Below are positions 1-6,938 of a DNA stretch of 8,600 nt, in pieces. Numbering within the stretch: position 1 is the first letter of the stretch; each line of letters begins with the position of its first letter. A model generated the notes under the pieces. The model was not told the origin of the DNA, ran no database searches, and saw only the letters and a program-made list of their open reading frames with translations. The translations under genes and the position numbers were made by a program. The stretch is from Flavobacteriales bacterium UBA5871 (lineage in GTDB: Bacteria; Bacteroidota; Bacteroidia; Flavobacteriales_D; Crocinitomicaceae): positions 13,390-21,989 of the forward strand of contig DJFN01000146.1 in the NCBI GenBank assembly GCA_002432085.1, written 5' to 3'.

Positions 1-958
1 CTTCTAGGATTTCCAGCTGAATGCTGGCCGGAACGGAAGCTCCGAGCTCATCGAGGTAGAACGTGAGAAAGCGCGACGATTGAATGCCCGAATTGTCGAC
101 CAGCACGATCTTGCGCGATTTTTCCTGTTCGAGACGATCGATCAGCGCGAGGTCTTCACCGAATCCGGCAATGTCGCTTTCGAGCTGCGCGGCTTTGTTG
201 TTGAGGTGATTAACGTAGAAGTAATTCCCCAACAATGCGAAGAAGAAAATCGAAAGCATCCCGATTCCCAGCTTCACAAAACGGCTGAATTCCTTGTAAT
301 TGCTGCGTGTTTCAGCGCGAAATTCTTCGGAAAGTCCGTCTTCGTAGCCTTCGGTTTCGTAGGCCATCAGCTCGCGGAACGCATTCACGTAGGCTTCGTC
401 TGTGGAAAGGAAACCTGCCGGAAGCGCGAGCCGTTTTTCATCGCCGGTATTGCGTTCCAGCTTGCGGATATCGCCGTTTGCGACTTCGATCGTGAAGTCC
501 AGCTGCGCGGAAGTCTCGTTGCGATCGATCAGCGCCATTAATGGAATGGGGCCTGCGTGCAAGCCCCAGACAAAGGCTTTTCCGGCTGTGAGCTCGTCGA
601 CGAACGTTTGAACCAGCGACACGCGCAGGAAAGAAACGGCGATCGTGCTGCGGAACGCCATCGAGTTGAAGTAGAAATCTTCTTCGTGGCCGTTTACCAG
701 CAGCGTTTCCTTGAAATTCGGAACGTTTTCAACGATACGTGTCAGTACGCCAAAACCGCGGAAATGCAGCACATACGGCAGCGATTTTCCGGCTTTTTTG
801 AGCAGCTCAGCGGCATTTTCAACCGTTGTCCATTCCACAGCAGTCGAAGCGGCTTTCGTTCCGACAACCGTATAACGGATTTGCCATTCCTGCTGCTCCA
901 ATTGCAGCTGAACGTAGACAAATTTCCGCGGGGAAGGATATGTGGATTTAAACAGCAT
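1..958 (-). CDS. GspL-like (PilM-PilN-like) bitopic inner-membrane protein, 3' end missing
   Basis: This reading frame starts at an ATG at 958-956 and stays open for 319 codons to the left edge, so the C-terminus lies outside the window. Residues 1-228 are soluble and would be cytoplasmic. One membrane segment follows at about 229-249 (GIGMLSIFFFALLGNYFYV). Next comes a short coiled-coil-like stretch (about 253-283) and the start of a PilN-like periplasmic domain, with LDELGASVPASIQLEILE at the very edge. Known GspL proteins, and the PilM plus PilN pair of type IV pili, link the assembly ATPase to the inner-membrane platform; I infer the same role here. The cytoplasmic half shows no actin-family motif that I can identify by eye, so the family call rests on architecture, the PilN-like part and gene position. 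The start overlaps the gspD stop (TAATG), implying coupled translation. A PilO/GspM-like gene is expected next. Confidence 0.7.
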   Translation of the reverse strand, partial: MLFKSTYPSPRKFVYVQLQLEQQEWQIRYTVVGTKAASTAVEWTTVENAAELLKKAGKSLPYVLHFRGFGVLTRIVENVPNFKETLLVNGHEEDFYFNSMAFRSTIAVSFLRVSLVQTFVDELTAGKAFVWGLHAGPIPLMALIDRNETSAQLDFTIEVANGDIRKLERNTGDEKRLALPAGFLSTDEAYVNAFRELMAYETEGYEDGLSEEFRAETRSNYKEFSRFVKLGIGMLSIFFFALLGNYFYVNHLNNKAAQLESDIAGFGEDLALIDRLEQEKSRKIVLVDNSGIQSSRFLTFYLDELGASVPASIQLEILE

Positions 959-2853
959 TAATACGTTACGGTCGGACGGATGAGAATGTGCAGTTTCGAT
1001 TTTTCACGCTCTTTCTGGCGGCTGCTGAAAAACCATTTCAGTACCGGAACACGCGAAATCAGCGGAACACCGGAACCGGAGTCGTTGTTTTTCTTTTTGT
1101 CGAGGCCGCCGAGCAATACCACTTCACCGTTTTTCACGCGCACCATCGATTCGAAGGTTTGCTTGGAAATGTTCGGCGGAGCTGTCGGATCGATCTTGCC
1201 GCCAAAATCATCCTGTGTTACGGTAATGGAAAGCGTTACGTTTTCGTCGGCGGAAACAAACGGCTTGATCTTCACCGTCAGGTTGGCGTCGACGGATTTC
1301 CATGTTTTGGACGACAGCACGCCCTGGTTCACCACGGAGTTTTGTACATCGACCTGCGTTTCCTGGTAATAAGTTGTTTCACCGATGGAAATGTTGGCGT
1401 TGTGACCATTCAGCGTCGTGATCTTCGGTGTGCTTTCGATCGCCACCACGTTGTTGCTTTCGAGCAATTGCAGGGAAACGTAGAAGTTTTCCGTTACGTT
1501 GCCGAGATTCACGATTCCGAAACCGTTGATCGCGTCGAGAATGTTGTTGATCGTTTGCGCACCGGCCTGGACGTCCATTTCCGGGTAAAGCGTTCCGCTC
1601 GTTGTGGTCGGTTTTTCCTTCAGTCCGGCCTTGATCCCGGTTTTAACGGTGCTTCCCTTTTTCGACAAAATGATCATCACGTCGATCTGTATCATTGGCA
1701 CCACGATATCGATGCTGGAAAGGAAGGCTTTCAGTTCTTCGATCTTGCGTCCCGAGCCGGAAACGATCAGACCGTTCAGCTCGAGGAATTCGCTCACTTC
1801 GAGGTCGGTCAGGAGATCTCTCGGAATCGCCGCTTTCACGTTTTCGATCGTGCGGTTTTCCATACGAATCAGCTCTGTAGCGCGAATCCCTTCGGTTTTC
1901 ACTTCGCCGATCAGGAACACGCGGTTGTCTTCCTTATAGGAATATTTCGTGCCATTGAACAAGAGTGAAAGCAGATCGGGAAAGGTCGCATTTTTGATCT
2001 CGAAGCTGGCTTTTCCTTCCGGACGATTGTAGAAGAAATAGTAAGCGTCGAGCTCTTTCGCCGCCAGGCGAATGATGTCTTCCATTTCGGCGTTGTTCGC
2101 AATAATGTCGAGTGTTCCGAAGTTGTTTTTTTCGAGCTGAACGCCCGTTTGGTCGGACGGCAAAGAATTCGGCTTGAACACGTTCGTATTGCCGCTGCCT
2201 TTTTCGGAATTTGGTGTCGTAAACAGGTAATAAATGCCACTTTCGTCTTTGTTCGATTCCAGTCCGTTGGCTTTGGCGATCATTTCGAAGACCTGGTCGA
2301 ACGGACGGTTCAGGAAGTATGCGCTGACCTGCTTGTTGCGCACTTCGGGCGCGAGCACGATGTTCTTTCCGCTTTCTTTCGTCATGGCTTCGACCACGCG
2401 GGAAAGCGTATCGTTTTTCAGATCCACGGACAAAAACTCGTTCGATGGATTGTAGCTCAGATCGATCTTGTGCGGCGGCGGAATGTAAACGATTTCTTTC
2501 TTCGCAGCGCGTTTCCGAACGGCGAGAATACTGCCGATGAACTGGTATTCGATCTCGAAGTTGTCGTAAAGAAAGACCAGAACGTCTTTCACCTGTGCAT
2601 CGAAGAAATTGTAGGAAATGGCCTGGTTAAACGACGGATCGATGCTGATATTGAGGTTGTTTTCCAGCGCGATCGAATTCAGCAGCTCGGCCAGCGGCAA
2701 TCCGGCCACGTTGAGCTGAACGGCGTTGTTGTAGCCCGGGTATTTCAGACTCACGCTATCGAGCTTGGCGCGCAGGGTTTCCTCCGTGTATTGCTGGGAA
2801 TACGCGCTCGCCGTTGCGGTCAGGGTCAGAAGGATGATCAGGAACTTTTTCAT
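958..2853 (-). CDS. gspD: Type II secretion secretin GspD (outer-membrane channel)
   Basis: A 631-residue secretin, which would form the multimeric outer-membrane gate through which folded cargo or a pseudopilus passes. Residues 1-17 look like a Sec signal peptide (MKKFLIILLTLTATASA). There is no lipobox Cys. Three similar STN/N0-like modules follow at about 47-114, 142-214 and 248-318, then an N1-type domain at about 325-385. The C-terminal secretin barrel spans about 386-629. It includes a hallmark segment near 572-606 (VRVKNGEVVLLGGLDKKKNN, then VPLISRVPVLKWFF) and ends LHILIRPTVTY. The protein stops right after the barrel, so there is no obvious S-domain for a pilotin. The ATG directly abuts the gspE stop (TGAATG), and the stop overlaps the next gene. 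The length is usual for the family, but the N-terminal domain set is not the textbook N0-N1-N2-N3. I am very confident of secretin. T2SS rather than type IV pilus is inferred from the whole cluster. Confidence 0.93.
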   Translation of the reverse strand: MKKFLIILLTLTATASAYSQQYTEETLRAKLDSVSLKYPGYNNAVQLNVAGLPLAELLNSIALENNLNISIDPSFNQAISYNFFDAQVKDVLVFLYDNFEIEYQFIGSILAVRKRAAKKEIVYIPPPHKIDLSYNPSNEFLSVDLKNDTLSRVVEAMTKESGKNIVLAPEVRNKQVSAYFLNRPFDQVFEMIAKANGLESNKDESGIYYLFTTPNSEKGSGNTNVFKPNSLPSDQTGVQLEKNNFGTLDIIANNAEMEDIIRLAAKELDAYYFFYNRPEGKASFEIKNATFPDLLSLLFNGTKYSYKEDNRVFLIGEVKTEGIRATELIRMENRTIENVKAAIPRDLLTDLEVSEFLELNGLIVSGSGRKIEELKAFLSSIDIVVPMIQIDVMIILSKKGSTVKTGIKAGLKEKPTTTSGTLYPEMDVQAGAQTINNILDAINGFGIVNLGNVTENFYVSLQLLESNNVVAIESTPKITTLNGHNANISIGETTYYQETQVDVQNSVVNQGVLSSKTWKSVDANLTVKIKPFVSADENVTLSITVTQDDFGGKIDPTAPPNISKQTFESMVRVKNGEVVLLGGLDKKKNNDSGSGVPLISRVPVLKWFFSSRQKEREKSKLHILIRPTVTY

Positions 2854-4263
2854 TCAGAGTTCGGTTAATAAGGGGTAGGCTTCTTCCAGGGAAGTAACGC
2901 CTTCGTGAATTAATTGCAGGGCCTGTTGTGCCAGGCTGACGATACCGCGCTGCTGCAGAAGCTCTTCAACGCGCAATTCGCCTTTTTTGATGGATTCGGC
3001 CAGCTCAAAGTCGATCGGAATCACTTCGTAAACAGCTGTTCGTCCTTTGTAGCCCGTATAATGACAGGCATCGCAGCCAACGGCCACGTATTGGGTTGCC
3101 GGCGCGTGTGACGTATCGATTGTACGCGGCCAGTCTTTTAAATCGGTTTGTTGTTCCGTTTTGCAGGATGTACAGAGCTTTCGTACGAGTCGCTGTGCCA
3201 CGGAAGTATTCATCGTACCGGCCAAAAGGAACGGCGGAACGCCCATATCGATCAGACGGGAAATCGTTCCCCATGCCGAATTGGTATGGATGGTCGACAG
3301 CACGAGATGGCCCGTCAAAGCGGCACGAATGGCCATCTGGGCCGTTTCGCCGTCGCGGATCTCACCGAGCATGATCACGTCCGGATCCTGGCGCAGGAAG
3401 GAACGTAGCGCGCTCGCAAAGGTCAAACCGATGGATTCTTTCAGCTGGACCTGGTTAATACCTTCGAGCGTGTATTCGATCGGATCTTCGACCGTCAGAA
3501 TGTTGCGTTTTTCGTCGTTCAGCAGCTTGAGCGTGGCGTATAGCGTGGTCGTTTTTCCCGAACCGGTCGGACCGCTGATGAGCACGATCCCGTTCGGGCG
3601 CTTGATGCCTTCCATGTAGCTTTCCTGGTCGCGTTCGGTCAATCCGAGCTGGTCCATGCGAATGAACGAAGCGTCTTTTCCGAGAATACGCAGCACGATC
3701 TTTTCGCCGTGAAGCGTCGGCAGAATGGAAACACGGATATCGAAATCTTCGTATTGAATACGGCCGTCCTGCGGGAGGCGTTTTTCGGAAATATCGAGGT
3801 TGGAGCGGATTTTGATTTTGTTCACCAGCTCTGCATAATCGGCTTTATCGATGGCGAAACGCTCGATCAAATGACCATCGATACGAATACGGACACGTGC
3901 ACGATCTTCATACGTTTCGATATGAATATCACTGCTTCCCAAATGATTCGCGTCACGGATAATGCGGTCTACGAAGTCGATCTTGGCATCAAAAACAAGC
4001 TGTTGTTCATGTCCGGCCTTGCGGAAGTGCTTTCCAAGATTGCGCTGGATTGCCACACTGTCAATAGCTTCCAGCTCGACCGTACAGCCGAACAAGGCTG
4101 AAAGCTCTTCTTTCACCAGTTGCAGGTTCTGCGTTTCATCGACATAGAATTGTGCTTCCGTATCGGAGATCACTTTCGGGATCACGCGGTAGTGCCATGC
4201 GAGATCGGATCGCACTGCCTGCTGCAATTCGGCGGTTACCGGTAAATTATCCCAGGTGTTCAT
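2854..4263 (-). CDS. gspE: Secretion/pilus assembly ATPase GspE (PilB family)
   Basis: A 469-residue hexameric motor ATPase of the GspE/PilB family. It would sit on the cytoplasmic side and power pseudopilus assembly through GspF and the GspL-like protein. Residues 1-80 resemble the N-terminal MshEN/N1E domain (LPVTAELQ, LAWHYRVIP). The N2 domain (about 90-200) contains DANHLGSSDIHIE and RIRIDGHL. The catalytic core has Walker A GPTGSGKTTT (231-240), the Asp box TVEDPIE (257-263), Walker B DPDVIMLGEIRDGE (293-306) and the His box GHLVLSTIHTNS (318-329). Four cysteines in CxxC pairs (364/367 and 397/400) match the zinc-binding module typical of assembly ATPases. GspE and PilB are assembly motors; retraction ATPases such as PilT lack the N-terminal and zinc domains seen here. 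The gene starts one base after the peptidase stop, and its own stop abuts the gspD start. No Shine-Dalgarno sequence is visible. Confidence 0.95.
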   Translation of the reverse strand: MNTWDNLPVTAELQQAVRSDLAWHYRVIPKVISDTEAQFYVDETQNLQLVKEELSALFGCTVELEAIDSVAIQRNLGKHFRKAGHEQQLVFDAKIDFVDRIIRDANHLGSSDIHIETYEDRARVRIRIDGHLIERFAIDKADYAELVNKIKIRSNLDISEKRLPQDGRIQYEDFDIRVSILPTLHGEKIVLRILGKDASFIRMDQLGLTERDQESYMEGIKRPNGIVLISGPTGSGKTTTLYATLKLLNDEKRNILTVEDPIEYTLEGINQVQLKESIGLTFASALRSFLRQDPDVIMLGEIRDGETAQMAIRAALTGHLVLSTIHTNSAWGTISRLIDMGVPPFLLAGTMNTSVAQRLVRKLCTSCKTEQQTDLKDWPRTIDTSHAPATQYVAVGCDACHYTGYKGRTAVYEVIPIDFELAESIKKGELRVEELLQQRGIVSLAQQALQLIHEGVTSLEEAYPLLTEL

Positions 4264-4264
4264 A

Positions 4265-4744
4265 TCAGTCGGTTAAAAGATGAAACAATTGGGGAAAAGC
4301 CGTATCGGTAATCAGGTACGTGGCCGTGACCAGCGAAAAATAGCCTGCATACGGAATTGTCGGACTTTTGCGAAATGCCAGTACCACAAGGTGAACGAGC
4401 AGCACGCAGATCGTTCCGGCGGTGAAGAACCACACGAATCCGCGGAACGGAAACAGCGGTGTCAAAGCGAGCAGGAACAGGAAATCGCCCAGCCCGAAGT
4501 AATTGTTGAATGGATTTTCCAGTTTGCCGAAACGCAATCGGATGTAAAGCGTCAGAAAACCGATCAGCGCCGTTACAAAAGCTGCGTTGTATGCAATTGT
4601 CAGAACGGACGTAAATCTCCAGCGGAGCAGCAGCAATATGGCGAACAGCATAGGCGGCAAAAACCACCAGATGGAACGCGTACGCAAATCCTGCCAGAAA
4701 ATGACAGCCAGTACCGGCAATGCTATGTAAGCGAACAATTGCAT
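4265..4744 (-). CDS. Prepilin peptidase, peptidase domain only (GspO/PilD/TadV type)
   Basis: A 159-residue polytopic membrane protein with about six hydrophobic segments. It has the two aspartates expected of type IV prepilin peptidases: D19 in WQDLRTRSI near the end of the first helix, and D87 in the GxGD-type motif FGLGDFLFLL. A conserved-looking IPYAGYF stretch (130-136) matches the IP-G-F segment near the C-terminus of PilD. Such enzymes remove the leader from prepilins at the cytoplasmic face of the inner membrane. The protein is about half the length of PilD/GspO and has neither the N-terminal methyltransferase domain nor its Cys pairs, so it probably cleaves without methylating. Its likely substrates are the pseudopilins encoded upstream in the same cluster. 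Its ATG directly follows the gspG stop (TAAATG), and gspE starts one base after its own stop. The sequence is divergent, but the motifs and context agree. Confidence 0.88.
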   Translation of the reverse strand: MQLFAYIALPVLAVIFWQDLRTRSIWWFLPPMLFAILLLLRWRFTSVLTIAYNAAFVTALIGFLTLYIRLRFGKLENPFNNYFGLGDFLFLLALTPLFPFRGFVWFFTAGTICVLLVHLVVLAFRKSPTIPYAGYFSLVTATYLITDTAFPQLFHLLTD

Positions 4745-5212
4745 TTAGTCGGGCTGTACTTCTTTTGGTTGTCCTTCCTGGTCGATTTCCCAGACATTCA
4801 TTTTGCCGTCGCCGTTGAAATCCACGACAGCTTCCGCGCGACCTTTAAACGACGTCGGGCTGGATTCAGTAATGGAAATGCGGTAGTTGGCCGTTCCGCC
4901 TTCGGTCGTCAGCTTGTGGGGCAGGTAATTGATTTCGCGCAGGTCCATGGAATACTTGGAAAACTGCAGAAAGTAAGCGTATTGCAGGTTGTGGATCATG
5001 CGCAATTCCTGCTGCGCTTCCATGCTTTTGGTACGCGTAGCGATTCCTGTCTGGTTCGGGACCACGAGCATGATCAGGATACCCATGATCGCCAGTACGA
5101 TCAGGATTTCGGCCAGGGAGAAGGCTTTTAAGCGGCGAATCTCCCCCTTTGGAGGGGGGCATGGGGGGAGGATTTGAGTGATTCGTTTCATATATTTTCT
5201 ATAGTTCTTCAT
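4745..5212 (-). CDS. gspG: Major pseudopilin GspG-like protein
   Basis: A 155-residue type IV pilin-like protein. The prepilin site is LKA^FSLAEILIVLAIMGILIMLVVPN, with cleavage after A30, Phe at +1 and Glu at +5. The long hydrophobic helix and the alpha-helical spine (EAQQELRMIHNLQYAY, 65-80) are typical of GspG. The C-terminal domain contains a canonical EF-hand-type loop, DFNGDGKMNVWE (131-142), which suggests calcium binding. GspG forms the pseudopilus shaft and its known members depend on calcium. The leader is long (30 residues) because a C/G-rich repeat encodes residues 14-24. A second in-frame Met at residue 8 (5191) is an equally plausible start. Neither start has a good Shine-Dalgarno sequence, but the bases before Met8 are A-rich. 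The gene is separated from gspF by 152 bp, the only real gap in the cluster, and its stop abuts the peptidase start. GspG rather than another pseudopilin is chosen from size, FSLAE and the calcium loop. Confidence 0.88.
   Translation of the reverse strand: MKNYRKYMKRITQILPPCPPPKGEIRRLKAFSLAEILIVLAIMGILIMLVVPNQTGIATRTKSMEAQQELRMIHNLQYAYFLQFSKYSMDLREINYLPHKLTTEGGTANYRISITESSPTSFKGRAEAVVDFNGDGKMNVWEIDQEGQPKEVQPD
5140..5172. repeat. C/G-rich dispersed-type repeat, in frame inside the gspG leader
   Basis: Bases 5140-5156 (TCTCCCCCTTTGGAGGG) are an exact inverted copy of 5339-5355 in the gspF-gspG spacer. The end (GGGGGAGGA, 5164-5172) also matches the far end of the spacer element in inverted form (5266-5274). 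The element is about 33 bp and encodes leader residues 14-24 (ILPPCPPPKGE) of GspG. Elements with CTCCCCCTTTGGAGGG cores are, to my knowledge, scattered through many Bacteroidota genomes. Copy number in this genome cannot be judged from the window. Confidence 0.7.
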
Positions 5213-5364
5213 AACTATGTATTATCATTAGTTGATTCAGATTCCAAAAGCCATTTTTGGGGATTTCCTCCCCCTCGGTCCCTCGGCAAACGCTTGTGTG
5301 CAAGCTAGCCTCAGTCTGCACGAGCTGCGCTCGCTTTTCCCTCCAAAGGGGGAGACAGGTTTCA
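5213..5364. other. Spacer between gspF and gspG, holding a repeat element; possible weak promoter
   Basis: These 152 bp are the only non-coding gap in the cluster. Most of it is the repeat at 5266-5355. The remaining 50 bp or so next to gspG are A/T-rich and hold a small hairpin (CCAAAA 5244-5249 with TTTTGG 5255-5260). On the minus strand there is a TTTTGG, then about 19 bases, then an AATACAT stretch just before the gspG ATG. This loosely recalls the Bacteroidota promoter layout (TTTG, about 19 bp, TAnnTTTG), but the -7 box match is poor, so I do not call a promoter. No coding potential was seen. Confidence 0.5.
5266..5355. repeat. Structured repeat element with terminal inverted repeats, between gspF and gspG
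   Basis: The ends are perfect inverted repeats: CTCCCCCT at 5268-5275 and AGGGGGAG at 5347-5354. The interior holds two more short hairpins: GCTTG-TGTG-CAAGC at 5292-5305 and CGAGC-TGC-GCTCG at 5321-5333. The last 17 bases (5339-5355) are an exact inverted copy of 5140-5156 inside gspG, so the window holds a short and a long version of one element in opposite orientation. No ORF lies within it. A mobile, REP-like origin is inferred. A terminator or mRNA-processing role is possible, but no T-run follows on either strand. Confidence 0.65.
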
Positions 5365-6459
5365 TCATTTGATCACATTACTCAGATTAAACATTGGCAG
5401 GTACATCGCTACCATGATCAGTCCGACCACGAGTCCGATGATCACAATGATCGCCGGTTCGATGATGGTTCCCATCAGCTTGGTGCGGTACTCGATTTCG
5501 TCGTTGTATTGCTTGGTCAGCCGGATAAACGTGTGGTCCAGCTGGTTGATTTCTTCGGCAATGCGGATGAGCGAGATCAAACGCTTGTCCATAATCGGAA
5601 AATGGCTCAGACCGGTGTGTAATTGATTTCCGGCCAGGATTTCTTTCTTAGCTCGCTGCAACGCGACTTCCAGCGGATAGAAACGGATCATTTCTTCCAC
5701 GAGGTCGAGCGCTTTGATGAGCGGTGTGCGCGATTCCATCAGCAATCCCATGCTCTGGCAGAAACGGGCGAGGTAGATCTTGCGGATCAGCGGTCCGAAA
5801 ACCGGCAAACGCAATACGACCGCACTGCTGCGCTGACGGAACCAGGCTTCTTTTCGCTGAGTATAGAAATAGGCTGAAAGTCCGACAGTGATGAGCAGAA
5901 ACCACATCATGAACGATCCGAAATGCTCCGAAAGCCACACGATGCGTTGCGTGAGCCACGGCAATTCCTGGTTGAACTGCTTGAACACGTCTTCGAACAT
6001 CGGCACCACGGAATTGAGCATGAAGTACAACACGCCGATGGTGATCAGCAAAACGAAAACAGGGTAGGTGAACACGCTCACCAATTGGCGTTTCAGCTTC
6101 ACTTTGTCGCCGAAGTAAACCGCCATGGAAAGCAAGACGTTGCGCAGACGACCCGTTTCCTCACCGATGCGGATGCTCTGAAATTCGTAAGGGGAGAAGT
6201 TGCCCGAAACTTCCATGGCTTCGGAAAGCGAAGCACCGGCAACGATCCGCTGCTGCAGTTGTTCCAGAACGGCCCGAACGCGTTTTTTGTCCTGTTCGTC
6301 GATAATGAGCTGAATGGCACGGCGCATATCGATCCCGCTTTCGATCAGCGAAGCGAATTCATTGTAGAATTGCTCCTTGACCTTGTCGCCGAAAGGATTG
6401 CCAAGCTCAATTTCCCGTTGGAAGAAAGCCTTTTTTTCCACTTGCTGTGCTACTGCCAT
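5365..6459 (-). CDS. gspF: Inner-membrane platform protein GspF (PilC family)
   Basis: From the chosen start the protein is 364 residues with two T2SSF domains. The first (about 28-150) has FYNEFASLIESGIDMRRAI and SPYEFQSIRIGEETGRL, followed by membrane helix 1 (about 130-150, ending VVPMF). Helix 2 is at about 183-199. The second domain begins FCQSMGLLMESRTPLIKAL (233-251), has LISLIRIAEE (294-303), and ends with helix 3 (IIEPAIIVIIGLVVGLIMVAMYLPMF, about 332-357). GspF is the inner-membrane platform on which the GspE motor assembles the pseudopilus. The frame is open further upstream to an ATG at 6564, but that would overlap the previous gene by 115 nt and add 35 unrelated residues. The ATG at 6459-6457 gives a 10-nt overlap like its neighbours and has AAGAAA just upstream, so I prefer it. 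The stop is followed by the repeat-bearing spacer. Confidence 0.93.
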   Translation of the reverse strand: MAVAQQVEKKAFFQREIELGNPFGDKVKEQFYNEFASLIESGIDMRRAIQLIIDEQDKKRVRAVLEQLQQRIVAGASLSEAMEVSGNFSPYEFQSIRIGEETGRLRNVLLSMAVYFGDKVKLKRQLVSVFTYPVFVLLITIGVLYFMLNSVVPMFEDVFKQFNQELPWLTQRIVWLSEHFGSFMMWFLLITVGLSAYFYTQRKEAWFRQRSSAVVLRLPVFGPLIRKIYLARFCQSMGLLMESRTPLIKALDLVEEMIRFYPLEVALQRAKKEILAGNQLHTGLSHFPIMDKRLISLIRIAEEINQLDHTFIRLTKQYNDEIEYRTKLMGTIIEPAIIVIIGLVVGLIMVAMYLPMFNLSNVIK

Positions 6460-6938
6460 TGTTTCTTCAGGAAATATGCGTTCATGCGATCCGCCAGGTC
6501 GGTTTTCAGCGGATAGCTCAAAATCATTTCTTCGTTTTTCCACAGCACGCGGAAATCGACACATTCGCTTTTGCCGTGTTTTTCCTTGCGAATGGCAGCC
6601 ATTTCGATTGGGAAAGGCGTGACCGTTTCACCCGATTTTCGCACAAGCTTATCGTTGCTGATGCTGTATTCGGTTGGCTTTCCGGCCAGGTAGATCGTCG
6701 CTTTGTCCTTTTCCACGTGAATGGAATCGGCTTCGTCGAGCTCGCGCCACAGATTGGAACGCACCGCGAACCATTCGTTGAGCTCGTTCTTGATGTTCGT
6801 TTCGTTGCGGATCTGCTCGTTGAAACGGTTCAGCGCTGCGAAGAATAAGCCCGACAACAACGCCATGAGCGCGATCACGACCGTTACTTCCAGGATGGAG
6901 AACGCAGACAAACGATATGGAGCCATCTTATTTTTCAT
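6450..6938 (-). CDS. Minor pseudopilin, GspJ-like
   Basis: A 162-residue protein with a pilin-type N-terminus, RLSA^FSILEVTVVIALMALLSGLFFAAL. Cleavage would fall after A12, with Phe at +1 and Glu at +5, followed by a long helix (NEQIRNETNIKNELNEWFAVRSNLWRELDEAD). The globular part (about 72-162) is not diagnostic by eye. The size, the N-terminal helix and the place after a GspI-like gene suggest GspJ, a pseudopilus-tip subunit in T2SS. The start at 6938 has the only clear Shine-Dalgarno sequence in the window (AGGA on the minus strand, 6950-6947, 8 nt upstream). It overlaps the previous gene by 11 nt. An alternative ATG at 6926 would begin 1 nt after that gene's stop. The stop overlaps the gspF start by 10 nt. 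Pseudopilin: confident. J rather than H or I: inferred. Confidence 0.78.
   Translation of the reverse strand: MKNKMAPYRLSAFSILEVTVVIALMALLSGLFFAALNRFNEQIRNETNIKNELNEWFAVRSNLWRELDEADSIHVEKDKATIYLAGKPTEYSISNDKLVRKSGETVTPFPIEMAAIRKEKHGKSECVDFRVLWKNEEMILSYPLKTDLADRMNAYFLKKQWQ

Noticed and set aside
80..961. Plus-strand ORFs at the left edge (153 and 134 residues)
   Set aside because: The minus strand here is open for 319 codons with a membrane helix and PilN-like sequence, and its start overlaps the gspD stop. The plus frames are shadows.
988..1968. 326-residue plus-strand ORF opposite gspD
   Set aside because: It is fully antisense to a secretin with clear family motifs. Its translation is rich in Arg, His and Phe without any recognisable domain, as expected for a shadow frame.
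4280..5131. 283-residue plus-strand ORF opposite the peptidase and gspG
   Set aside because: It spans two well-supported minus-strand genes and has a low-complexity Gln/Arg/His composition. No ribosome site or domain is seen.
5213..5250. Promoter for gspG
   Set aside because: There is a TTTTGG at a reasonable distance, but the -7 box does not match TAnnTTTG, and the start codon would lie almost on it. Not strong enough to call.
5266..5355. Rho-independent terminator for the gspF transcript
   Set aside because: The terminal stem is only 8 bp around a loop of about 71 nt, and there is no T-run after it on either strand. A repeat element explains it better.
6460..6564. N-terminal extension of gspF to an ATG at 6564
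   Set aside because: It would overlap the GspJ-like gene by 115 nt and add a charged segment not part of the GspF family. The ATG at 6459 fits the spacing pattern of the cluster.
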